This document shows, piece by piece, positions 1-6,165 of a stretch of DNA of 6,857 nucleotides. Numbering within the stretch: position 1 is the stretch's first letter; every line of letters begins with the position of its first letter. The stretch comes from AC-69 sp050692435 (GTDB taxonomy: Bacteria; Actinomycetota; UBA4738; HRBIN12). The stretch lies in the NCBI GenBank assembly GCA_050692435.1, contig JBOGVG010000048.1:1-6857 (forward strand), read 5' to 3'. The notes beneath the pieces are model-generated. The model saw only the letters and a program-made list of their open reading frames with translations. It did no database searches and had not been told where the DNA came from. Made by a program: the position numbers and the translations under genes.

Positions 1-2
1 CC

Positions 3-1556
3 GCGGAACCCACCGGCGAAACAGGGGAAGCCCGCCCCGGGGCAGGGAGGGCCCGTCCGGCCGGCTCCGAGGAGGCGCGGGAGGCCGCCGCCCCCGCTCG
101 CCGGCGAACCCGCCAGGCCAAGCCACCGGCCGCCCCGGAGACCAAGGCGGCCGAGGAGACCAAGGGGGCCGAAAAGACGAGGCCCCCTACTCGCCGATCC
201 CGGCGCAAGAGTTCCGAGGGCGGGGAGGCCGCACCGGTGGCGACCCGCCTCCGGCGCGGCCGCCAGCCCACGGGCCGGCGCCGCCGGGAGGCCCTGCCCG
301 TCGTCCCCCGGGTCACGGACAAGCTCATGGTCATCACGGAGCACGGCGAGCGAGATCAGATCGCCATCCTGGAGGGCCGGGACCTCGTCCAACACTACGT
401 GACCAGGGCGGGCGCGCGGTCGATGGTCGGAAACGTGTACCTGGGCCGGGTGCAGAACGTGCTCCCCGGAATGGAGGCCGCGTTCGTGGACGTCGGCAGG
501 GGCCGAAACGCCGTCCTGTATGCGGGGGAAGTGAACTACTCGCCCGAGGACCTGGAGGGGACGCCGCCCCGGATCGAGCAGGTCCTGAAGAGCGGTCAGT
601 CTGTGCTCGTGCAGGTGACCAAGGACCCCATCGGCGGCAAGGGGGCTCGCCTCACGGCGCAGATCAGCATGCCAGGCCGCTACCTGGTCCTCGTGCCCAA
701 CTCCGCCGTGACCGGGATCAGTCGCCGGCTGCCGGACGACGAGCGAAGGCGCCTGAAGCAGATCCTGAAGAGCATCCGCGCCGAGGGGCATGGCGTGATC
801 ATCAGGACCGCCGCTGAGGGAGCCGATGAGGAGTCCCTCGCGGAGGACGTCGCCCGGCTCCTCGACGAGTGGAAGGCGATCGATAAGAAGGCGAAGAAAA
901 CGAAGTCCCCGGCGGTCTTGTACGAGGAGCCCGAGCTCACGGTCCGGGCGGTCCGCGACCTGTTCACCGACGAGGAGTTCCGGGAGCTCGTGACGGACTC
1001 CCCCCGCGTGTATCAACTCGTCACGGAGTACTTAGCCCAGGTGGCCCCCGACCTCCTGCCGAAGGTCCGCCTGCACCAGGGCAAGCTCCCGGCGTTCGAG
1101 GAGTTCCACGTCGTGGAGCAGATCCACAAGGGCCTCGACCGTAAGGTATGGCTCGCCTCCGGCGGCTACATCGTGATCGACCGGACGGAGGCCCTCACCG
1201 TCATCGACGTCAACACGGGGAAGTCCGTGGGCAGGTCGAACCTCGAGGAGACCGTGGCGAACACGAACGTCGAGGCCGCCCGGGAGGCGGCCCGGCAGCT
1301 CCGCCTTCGCGACATCGGCGGGATGATCATCATCGATTTCATCGACATGCTGCTGGAGCAGAACAAGAAGAAGGTCGTGGAAGCCCTGAGGGAGGAGATG
1401 GCCAAGGACAAGACCCGCTCCCAGGTCTTCGACATCAGTCCCTTGGGGCTGCTCGAGGTGACCCGCAAGCGCGTGTCCGGTGGGCTCCTGGAGTCGTTCT
1501 CCGAGACCTGTCCCACGTGCGAAGGGCGGGGCGTGCTGTTGACCTACGAGGCGTGA
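3..1556 (+). CDS. rne: Ribonuclease E/G family endoribonuclease (5' partial)
   Basis: Endoribonuclease of the RNase E/G family, which cleaves single-stranded RNA in mRNA decay and in rRNA and tRNA processing. The frame is open to the left edge, so the true start lies outside the window. The GTG at 237 is only an internal candidate, used here as residue 1. Residues encoded before it are rich in Ala, Pro, Glu, Lys and Arg and look disordered, as in actinobacterial RNase E. The S1-like domain begins near residue 28 (DKLMVITEHG). The two metal-binding catalytic aspartates are visible as VIDVNTGK (D324, codon 1206-1208) and IIIDFIDM (D367, codon 1335-1337). Their 43-residue spacing equals that of E. 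coli D303 and D346. The Zn-link CPTC (C425, C428) lies 101 residues after the first aspartate, also as in E. coli. The protein stops 14 residues after the Zn-link, so it has no C-terminal scaffold or small domain. Its stop codon overlaps the rplU ribosome binding site, which implies cotranscription. Confidence 0.95.
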   Translation, partial: AEPTGETGEARPGAGRARPAGSEEAREAAAPARRRTRQAKPPAAPETKAAEETKGAEKTRPPTRRSRRKSSEGGEAAPVATRLRRGRQPTGRRRREALPVVPRVTDKLMVITEHGERDQIAILEGRDLVQHYVTRAGARSMVGNVYLGRVQNVLPGMEAAFVDVGRGRNAVLYAGEVNYSPEDLEGTPPRIEQVLKSGQSVLVQVTKDPIGGKGARLTAQISMPGRYLVLVPNSAVTGISRRLPDDERRRLKQILKSIRAEGHGVIIRTAAEGADEESLAEDVARLLDEWKAIDKKAKKTKSPAVLYEEPELTVRAVRDLFTDEEFRELVTDSPRVYQLVTEYLAQVAPDLLPKVRLHQGKLPAFEEFHVVEQIHKGLDRKVWLASGGYIVIDRTEALTVIDVNTGKSVGRSNLEETVANTNVEAAREAARQLRLRDIGGMIIIDFIDMLLEQNKKKVVEALREEMAKDKTRSQVFDISPLGLLEVTRKRVSGGLLESFSETCPTCEGRGVLLTYEA

Positions 1557-1565
1557 GGAGGATCG

Positions 1566-2003
1566 ATGTACGCGGTCATCAAAGCGGGCGGGAAGCAGCA
1601 AAAGGTGAAGCCCGGCGACGTCATCGAGGTCGAGTACATGCACGGCCTCGGCGAAATGGTCAGCTTCCAGCCCTTGCTGGTGGTGGACGACGACGGCAAG
1701 ACCCACTACGGCAAGGACGCCGAGAAGGCCGTGGTCACGGCGAAGCCCCTCGGCGAGCAGAAGGGCGAGAAGGTCCGGGTGTTCAAGTACAAGAACAAGA
1801 CCGGCTACGCCCGGGCTCAGGGGCATCGGCAGACCTTGACCCTCCTCGAGATCTCGGAGGTCAGCCTGTCCGGCACGGCGAAGCCCTCAGCGAAGCCTTC
1901 AGCGAAGCCTTCAGCCAAGCCGGCCGCGAAGACGGCGAAGAGGAAGCCGGCGGCGAAGACGGCCGCCGCGGAAGGGGGCGACGAGGAGCCGGCCGAGGCG
2001 TAG
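1566..2003 (+). CDS. rplU: 50S ribosomal protein L21 with a basic C-terminal tail
   Basis: Protein L21 of the large ribosomal subunit, which binds 23S rRNA. The start MYAVIKAGGKQ is the classic L21 N-terminus. The signature region VFKYKNKTGYARAQGHRQ lies around residues 72-89. The ATG is preceded by AGGAGG at 1556-1561, with 4 bases between, and this site overlaps the last base of the RNase stop codon. The globular part ends near residue 102, the usual full length of L21. Residues 103-145 form an extra tail with repeated SAKP units, then Lys/Ala-rich sequence and an acidic end (EEPAEA). Such Lys/Ala/Pro tails are common on ribosomal proteins of high-GC actinobacteria, but the role of this one cannot be read from the sequence. 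rpmA follows after 28 bases, the usual L21-L27 pairing. Confidence 0.97.
   Translation: MYAVIKAGGKQQKVKPGDVIEVEYMHGLGEMVSFQPLLVVDDDGKTHYGKDAEKAVVTAKPLGEQKGEKVRVFKYKNKTGYARAQGHRQTLTLLEISEVSLSGTAKPSAKPSAKPSAKPAAKTAKRKPAAKTAAAEGGDEEPAEA
1881..1928 (+). repeat. In-frame 12-bp tandem repeat encoding KPSA units in L21
   Basis: Four consecutive 12-base units encode K-P-S-A, K-P-S-A, K-P-S-A and K-P-A-A. The unit is roughly AAGCCTTCAGCG, with first-copy variation CCC for CCT and a diverged last copy. Because the period is a multiple of three, copy number can change without shifting the frame, so tail length could vary among relatives. The repeat lies wholly in the extra tail, outside the conserved L21 fold. 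Confidence 0.85.
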
Positions 2004-2031
2004 ACCGCCGTTTGGTACGCTCGGAGACGCG

Positions 2032-2283
2032 ATGGCACACAAGAAGGGCGGCGGTTCCTCGAAGAACGGTCGAGACTCCGAGTCCAAGCGGCTTGGGGTC
2101 AAGACCTTCGGCGGTCAGGCCGTGTCGGCCGGCTCCATCATCGTTCGCCAGCGGGGCACCCGGATCCACCCCGGGCCCGGGGTGGGCAGGGGCGGCGACG
2201 ACACGCTGTTCGCCCTCGTTCCGGGCGTCGTCCGGTACCACCAGTCCCGAGGCCGTCGCGTGGCGACGGTCGAGCCCGCCTAG
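2032..2283 (+). CDS. rpmA: 50S ribosomal protein L27
   Basis: Protein L27 of the large subunit; its N-terminus reaches toward the peptidyl transferase centre. The 83-residue protein begins MAHKKGGGSSKNGRDSESKR, the canonical mature L27 start, with no cleaved leader of the Firmicutes type. The conserved core GSIIVRQRGTRIHPG and VGRGGDDTLFAL follows. The length is normal. GGAG at 2023-2026, 5 bases before the ATG, serves as ribosome binding site. The gene closes with TAG at 2281-2283, inside the CTAG shared with the stop of the convergent minus-strand gene. There is therefore no intergenic space for a conventional terminator after rpmA. Confidence 0.98.
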   Translation: MAHKKGGGSSKNGRDSESKRLGVKTFGGQAVSAGSIIVRQRGTRIHPGPGVGRGGDDTLFALVPGVVRYHQSRGRRVATVEPA

Positions 2284-2720
2284 CCCGGCTCACCCTCGCT
2301 CCCCCGGACCCCTTCCCGAACGGCTTGCTCCCACTCCGCCACGGCGGCCTTCAATTCTCGGTTCCACGTCCCCAGGTAGCCGACGTTTTGCCGGCGGGCC
2401 TTCCTCCTGCCGCCCCGGCCGAACGCCAGCGGCGAGGGTCGCTCGAGACGATCGCCGGCCGGCGCTTCGAGTGGCGGGGGCTGGGCGAAGTAGAACGCCG
2501 TGCGCACGTTCCGTCCGTCGACGTCGTGGGTCACCAGGAGGACCGGCGACCCGCGAACGCGCCTGGCCTTGCGAACAGCCTCGAAGGCGATCCGGACACG
2601 GCCGGAGCCGTCGTCCGCGGCGAACGCCAGGGCGTCGACCTCGAGGGACAGCGTCCCCTTCCGCTCGGGAGTCAGACCCGAGCGAAGCTGCACCGCCCAC
2701 ACGGTAACGGCCTCAGGCAT
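2280..2720 (-). CDS. Hypothetical protein, possible PH-like fold
   Basis: I do not recognise the family with certainty. The 146-residue product starts MPEAVTVWAVQL; an in-frame TGA lies three codons upstream of the ATG, which fixes the longest possible start. No strong ribosome binding site is visible. Residues about 20-78 read as alternating strands (KGTLSLEVDALAFAADDG, VRIAFEAVRKARRVRGSPVL, RTAFYFAQPP). This pattern resembles small bacterial PH/GRAM-like domains, but that is inference. A basic linker rich in Gly and Arg follows (GRGGRRKARRQN, about 101-112). A predicted amphipathic helix (WNRELKAAVAEWEQAVREG) lies near the C-terminus. There is no signal peptide or membrane segment. The gene converges on rpmA with a 4-base overlap and diverges from obg across 48 bp. 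The opposite strand here encodes nothing recognisable, and strand-like periodicity supports this frame as real. Confidence 0.75.
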   Translation of the reverse strand: MPEAVTVWAVQLRSGLTPERKGTLSLEVDALAFAADDGSGRVRIAFEAVRKARRVRGSPVLLVTHDVDGRNVRTAFYFAQPPPLEAPAGDRLERPSPLAFGRGGRRKARRQNVGYLGTWNRELKAAVAEWEQAVREGVRGSEGEPG

Positions 2721-2756
2721 GCCGGATCAATCTTCGTCGCCGCGGCCCGTTTCGAC

Positions 2757-2768
2757 CACAATCACGGT
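2757..2768 (+). promoter_or_regulatory. Candidate -10 element for a leaderless obg transcript
   Basis: CACAAT at 2757-2762 matches the -10 consensus TATAAT at four of six positions and lies exactly 6 bases before the obg GTG. No Shine-Dalgarno sequence precedes that GTG. The spacing would place the transcription start at or next to the first base of the start codon. No good -35 hexamer is visible. Because rpmA is separated from obg by a minus-strand gene, obg needs a promoter of its own or long read-through, which supports a promoter here. This is an inference from spacing. Confidence 0.4.
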
Positions 2769-4010
2769 GTGAACTTCGTGGACGAGGTGACGGTCATCGC
2801 CCGCGCCGGACGGGGAGGCGACGGCTCGTCGTCGATGCTCCGGGAGCCGTTCAAGCCGAAGGGCGGCCCGGACGGCGGCGACGGTGGCCGCGGCGGCGAC
2901 GTCGTGTTCGAGGTGTCGCCGGGTGTGCGGGACCTCTCTTCGCTCGGCGACAACCCGCACCCCAGGGCCGAAGGCGGGAAGCCCGGTGGTCCCAACCGTC
3001 GAACCGGGGCTGGCGGCGAGGACCTCGTGATCGCGGTCCCGGACGGCACGATGGTCTTCGACGACGACGGCCTCTTGGCCGATCTGGTGGGGGCGGGAGC
3101 GCGGGCCGTGGTGGCCCGGGGCGGCCGGGGCGGAAGGGGAAACGCGTCGCTGGCCTCCCGCCGAAACCGCGTACCGCGGGGGGCTGAGGCGGGGGAGCCC
3201 GGGGAGGAGAGGCGCCTCCGGGTCGAGCTCCGCGTGGTGGCCGACCTCGGACTGGTCGGCCTGCCGAACGCGGGGAAGTCCACGCTGCTGTCCAGGCTCA
3301 CGGCGGCCAGGCCGAAGATCGCCGACTACCCCTTCACCACGCTCAGCCCCAATCTCGGCGTGGCCGAAGGCGAGCACACCTTCGTCGTGGCCGACGTCCC
3401 CGGGTTGGTCGAGGGAGCACACGAGGGGAAGGGCCTGGGCGACCGGTTCCTCCGACACGTCGCCCGAAGCCGGGCCCTGGTGATGGTGGTCGACCTGTCG
3501 GCGGCCGATCCGGCCGCCGACCTGGCGGCCGTGCGAAGGGAGCTCGAGGCCCACGACCCGGCGCTCGCGGCCCGGCCGTTTGTCGTGGTGGGGACCAAGG
3601 CCGATCTGGTCGGCGATGCCCCGGAGGCGGCCCGCCGGCTCCATCCCGACGCCGTGGCCGTGTCCGGCCTGACCGGCCACGGCATCGACGGCCTGGCCCG
3701 GCGCCTGGCCGAGCTTGCGCGACAATCGGCCGAGGGCGAGGAGCGCCGCGCGTTCGTGGTGCTCCGTCCAGCCCGCCCGCGGTTCGCCGTGAAGCGCGAG
3801 AGTGGCGGGTTTCGGGTGGTGGGGCGGACCGTGGAGCGATGGGTCGCGGAGACCGACTTCGACGACCCCCGAAAGGTGGTCCAGCTCCAGAAGCGGCTGG
3901 CGAAGGAGGGCGTGGAGAAGCAGCTTGCGGCGATGGGGGCCCGTCGCGGCGACGAGGTGCTGATCGCGGACCGCGCCTTCGAGTTCCTGCCGGACCGGGA
4001 AGGGAACTGA
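2769..4010 (+). CDS. obg: GTPase Obg/CgtA, 50S assembly factor
   Basis: Essential P-loop GTPase of the Obg family, which binds the 50S subunit and links ribosome maturation to growth and stress. The product is 413 residues from the GTG at 2769 (start NFVDEVTVIARAGRGGDG), which matches the canonical Obg N-terminus. The frame is open further upstream, but those residues do not resemble Obg and overlap the minus-strand gene. Domains in order are as follows. The glycine-rich Obg fold spans about 1-158 (KGGPDGGDGGRGGDV). The G domain has G1 GLPNAGKST at 164-172, switch region YPFTTLSPNLG, G3 DVPG at 209-212, G4 TKAD at 276-279 and G5 VSG at 298-300. A C-terminal OCT domain runs from about residue 325 (FVVLRPARPRF) to the end, with VVGRTVERWV and DEVLIADRAFEF. 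All GTPase motifs are intact. A DinB-like gene follows after 4 bases. Confidence 0.97.
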   Translation: MNFVDEVTVIARAGRGGDGSSSMLREPFKPKGGPDGGDGGRGGDVVFEVSPGVRDLSSLGDNPHPRAEGGKPGGPNRRTGAGGEDLVIAVPDGTMVFDDDGLLADLVGAGARAVVARGGRGGRGNASLASRRNRVPRGAEAGEPGEERRLRVELRVVADLGLVGLPNAGKSTLLSRLTAARPKIADYPFTTLSPNLGVAEGEHTFVVADVPGLVEGAHEGKGLGDRFLRHVARSRALVMVVDLSAADPAADLAAVRRELEAHDPALAARPFVVVGTKADLVGDAPEAARRLHPDAVAVSGLTGHGIDGLARRLAELARQSAEGEERRAFVVLRPARPRFAVKRESGGFRVVGRTVERWVAETDFDDPRKVVQLQKRLAKEGVEKQLAAMGARRGDEVLIADRAFEFLPDREGN

Positions 4011-4014
4011 TCGC

Positions 4015-4464
4015 ATGGACGAACGGACCAAGCTCGTCCAGGAGGAGGACGAGGCCTGGGCCGAGATCGTGGCCCTCATCTCCGGCCTGACCGAGCAGCA
4101 GATGGAGGAGCCCGGGCTCACGCCGGCGGGGTGGTCGGTGAAGGACCTCGTGTGGCACTTCCGCTGCTGGACCGCGGAGGCGGCCAGGCAGCTCGAGCGG
4201 ATCCGCATGGGCACCTACGTCGAGCGGGACTGGGACACGGACGCACTGAACGACCGGTTCTTCCGGGAATCCCAGGGGATGAGCATCCCTCTTATCAAGA
4301 CGCAGCTCGCCGCGGCGCGCAGTCGCGGGCTGGCGGAATGGGCCGCGCTGCCGGAGCTCAAGCCGGAGGCCATCGAGTGGTTCGGCGAGTCGGGGCCCAT
4401 CCACTACCGGGAGCACCTCCCAGATCTCCGGGCCTGGGTGAAGGAGCTCACGTCGGGTGCGTGA
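4015..4464 (+). CDS. DinB-like four-helix metal-binding family protein
   Basis: Small protein (149 residues) of the DinB/MDMPI-like superfamily, whose members are four-helix bundles that often bind a divalent metal and include thiol-dependent transferases and isomerases. The N-terminal helix is followed by GWSVKDLVWHFRCW (residues 39-52), the typical first metal-site motif with H48. A C-terminal HYREH gives H130 and H134, which would complete a three-histidine site. Length is normal for a single-domain member. There is no signal peptide or membrane segment. The ATG is 4 bases after the obg stop, with GAAGGGA inside the end of obg as a possible ribosome binding site, so it is probably cotranscribed with obg. 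Substrate and thiol cofactor cannot be inferred; mycothiol would be the expected thiol in actinobacteria. Assignment to the superfamily is fairly secure, and the function is open. Confidence 0.8.
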   Translation: MDERTKLVQEEDEAWAEIVALISGLTEQQMEEPGLTPAGWSVKDLVWHFRCWTAEAARQLERIRMGTYVERDWDTDALNDRFFRESQGMSIPLIKTQLAAARSRGLAEWAALPELKPEAIEWFGESGPIHYREHLPDLRAWVKELTSGA

Positions 4465-4475
4465 AATGCAAAGGA

Positions 4476-4493
4476 ACGGCCGGGGGCGGCCGT
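4476..4493 (+). terminator. GC-rich hairpin between the DinB-like gene and nadD
   Basis: ACGGCC (4476-4481) pairs perfectly with GGCCGT (4488-4493) around a 6-base loop. It lies 11 bases after the DinB-like stop codon. No T-tract follows, so it is not a textbook intrinsic terminator, although U-less hairpins are proposed to end transcripts in GC-rich actinobacteria. Its 3' arm touches the candidate -10 element of nadD, so it may instead be an operator-like palindrome or incidental in this composition. Confidence 0.3.
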
Positions 4494-4504
4494 AGGATAG
4501 CCCG
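4493..4504 (+). promoter_or_regulatory. Candidate -10 element for a leaderless nadD transcript
   Basis: TAGGAT at 4493-4498 keeps the most conserved positions of the -10 consensus (TA...T). It lies exactly 6 bases before the nadD GTG, the same spacing as at obg. No Shine-Dalgarno sequence stands before the GTG. The 40-bp gap is otherwise occupied by a hairpin, and no clear -35 is visible. Transcription starting at the GTG would give a leaderless mRNA, which is common in actinobacteria. Confidence 0.45.
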
Positions 4505-5101
4505 GTGGGACGACGCCTGGGGGTCATGGGCGGCACGTTCGACCCCATCCACAACGGACATCTCCTGACCGCCGAGGAGGCCGCGGTGCAGTTCGGCCTG
4601 GACGAGGTGGTGTTCGTGCCGACGGGCCACCCCTGGATGAAGGAGCAGAAGGAGGTCTCCGCGCCCGAGCACCGCTACCTCATGAGCGTGATCGCGACCG
4701 CCAGCAACCCCCGGTTCTCGGTGTCGCGGATCGAGGTCGACCGGGCCGGGCCCACGTACACCGTCGACACCCTCCGCGAGCTGAAGGGCCTGGACGGCGA
4801 CAAGGTGGACCTGTTCTTCGTGACGGGCGCCGACGCGATGCTCGAGATCCTCCAGTGGAAGGACCCCGAGGAGATCCTGGCGCTGGCGCACTTCATCGCG
4901 GCCACCCGGCCGGGCTATGACCTCACCCGGTTCGAAGCCGAGGCGCCCACCCGGCACCCCAACGTCAGCGTGATGAACATCCCGGCGCTCGCCATCTCCT
5001 CCACCGATATCCGAAAGCGGGTCGGGGAGGGCCGGCCCATCCGGTACCTCGTCCCGGAGGGCGTGAAGAGCTACATCGAGAAGGCGGGGCTGTACCGGTG
5101 A
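4505..5101 (+). CDS. nadD: Nicotinate-nucleotide adenylyltransferase
   Basis: NadD transfers AMP from ATP to nicotinic acid mononucleotide, forming deamido-NAD (NaAD) in the cytoplasm. This is the central step of NAD biosynthesis. The 198-residue product has the nucleotidyltransferase signature GGTFDPIHNGHL at residues 9-20, including the HxGH motif at 16-19. It continues with VFVPTGHPWMK (37-45), TYTVDTL (84-90), FFVTGADA (104-111) and the second ATP-binding motif ISSTDIRKR (164-172). The C-terminal LVPEGVKSYIEKAGLY is typical of the family. The GTG start lies four codons before the conserved LGVMGG strand, and no earlier start is needed. The stop overlaps the next gene's GTG (GTGA, 5098-5101), implying translational coupling. 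Confidence 0.97.
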   Translation: MGRRLGVMGGTFDPIHNGHLLTAEEAAVQFGLDEVVFVPTGHPWMKEQKEVSAPEHRYLMSVIATASNPRFSVSRIEVDRAGPTYTVDTLRELKGLDGDKVDLFFVTGADAMLEILQWKDPEEILALAHFIAATRPGYDLTRFEAEAPTRHPNVSVMNIPALAISSTDIRKRVGEGRPIRYLVPEGVKSYIEKAGLYR

Positions 5102-6150
5102 AGCGGGCGCATCACCGAAAGCCCGACATCCTCGCGCGATCGGGCCGTCATGCCCCCTTGGGGTCCCGGGTGGCCGGGTGGGTGGCCCCGGTCGTGGCCG
5201 GAGGCCTGATCGTGGGCGCCGTGGCCGCGGGCGGGGTGCTCCTTCGGCGAAGCGGCGAACCGAGCCGGTCCGGCATCTCGGGTTCCGAGCCCTCCACGCT
5301 GATGCTCCTGGAGCTCCGGTCCGAGGCCGGGCCGCTGGTGGCCGTGGTGGGGTCGTCGGGGACGCCGCCCCCCGCCGTCCTGGTCGTGCCGGGGAACGTA
5401 CGGACGACCATCCCCGGCCAAGGCGACGGGACGGTGAAGGACGCCGCCCTGCTGCCGACGCCGGCGGCCACCGCCGCCATCTCCAACCTGCTCGGCGCGT
5501 GGGTCCCCCACTACGCTGTGGTCGACCCGGCCCACGTGGGCGCCGTGGTGGACCGGGCCGGGGGGATCCGATTGTTCGCCGAGGCCAAGGGCGGCGCGGA
5601 GGTCGCCGCCGCCCTCCGGGAGACCGGCCCGGCCCGCCTGCTCACGTGGCGGGAGACCCTGATCGGGCTGTTCGAAGCGGGGGCTCGGTGGTCGGCGGGG
5701 GACTTCGTGGAGACGGACGACGGCCGAGTTGCGGCGGCGGTCCTCATCGCGGCGGCGGGGGCCGCCGTGCAGCCGCTCCCCACGGTTACGGTGATCCCCG
5801 GTGCCCTTCGGCCGGACTACGAGCTGATCCCGGACCTCATGGTCCGGACGTTCGGCGCCCCCCACCAGCCGCCGGTCCGGCTCATCATCTTGAACGGGAC
5901 GGGTGAGCCGGGCGTAGGCGAGTCGGTGGCCGAGCGCGTGATTCCGAGCGGGTTCCGCGTCGTGGCCTCGCTGAACGCCTCCACCTTCGACCACGAGGAA
6001 ACCCTGGTAGTCGCGACGTCCGAGGAGTTCGAAGAGGCGGCCGAGCGGGCCAGGGCGCTGCTCGGGGTGGGTACGGTGTCCGCGTCCGGGGTACCCTCGG
6101 GGCTCGGAGATGTCACGATCCTGGTGGGAGAGGACTACCTGAACGGATGA
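5098..6150 (+). CDS. Membrane-anchored LCP-like / LytR C-terminal domain protein
   Basis: A 350-residue protein with a short basic cytoplasmic N-terminus, one membrane segment at about residues 25-49 (hydrophobic VAPVVAGGLIVGAVAAGGVL), and the rest predicted outside the membrane. Residues about 66-160 can be aligned by eye with LytR-CpsA-Psr (LCP) domains: STLMLLEL matches the strand after the RSDT motif, IPG (105-107) follows the usual PRDT region, and HYAVVDPAHVGAVVDRAGGI (138-157) is a strong LCP-like segment. The catalytic signature residues are not conserved: RSDT is replaced by EPST and PRDT by PGNV. Residues about 259-348 form a LytR_C domain (VRLIILNGTGEPGVGESVAERV, ending TILVGEDY). 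Intact LCP enzymes attach polymers to peptidoglycan; this one is probably not catalytic. It overlaps nadD by 4 bases and rsfS follows after 15 bases. LytR_C proteins at this position are familiar in actinobacteria. Confidence 0.85.
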   Translation: MKRAHHRKPDILARSGRHAPLGSRVAGWVAPVVAGGLIVGAVAAGGVLLRRSGEPSRSGISGSEPSTLMLLELRSEAGPLVAVVGSSGTPPPAVLVVPGNVRTTIPGQGDGTVKDAALLPTPAATAAISNLLGAWVPHYAVVDPAHVGAVVDRAGGIRLFAEAKGGAEVAAALRETGPARLLTWRETLIGLFEAGARWSAGDFVETDDGRVAAAVLIAAAGAAVQPLPTVTVIPGALRPDYELIPDLMVRTFGAPHQPPVRLIILNGTGEPGVGESVAERVIPSGFRVVASLNASTFDHEETLVVATSEEFEEAAERARALLGVGTVSASGVPSGLGDVTILVGEDYLNG

Positions 6151-6165
6151 GCATGGATCGGAGAC

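Noticed and set aside
2016..2021. TACGCT as a promoter -10 element for rpmA
   Set aside because: A transcript starting about 7 bases later would lack the GGAG ribosome binding site at 2023-2026, there is no -35, and rplU and rpmA are expected to be cotranscribed.
1148..2707. Long plus-strand frame in another phase through the RNase, L21 and L27 genes
   Set aside because: Its translation is Arg/Gly/Pro-rich and three well-supported genes occupy the same strand in the correct phases.
2325..2768. Upstream extension of the obg frame
   Set aside because: The added residues do not resemble Obg, and the canonical N-terminus begins at the GTG at 2769. The upstream stretch lies opposite the minus-strand gene.
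2727..4214. Long open frame on the minus strand across obg
   Set aside because: It lies opposite the whole of obg, whose GTPase and OCT motifs are unmistakable. Its translation is Arg/Pro/Gly/His-rich with no domain pattern, as expected of antisense frames in GC-rich DNA.
3343..4554. Long minus-strand frame across the end of obg, the DinB-like gene and the start of nadD
   Set aside because: The product is low-complexity Arg/Pro/Gly sequence and spans three recognisable plus-strand genes.
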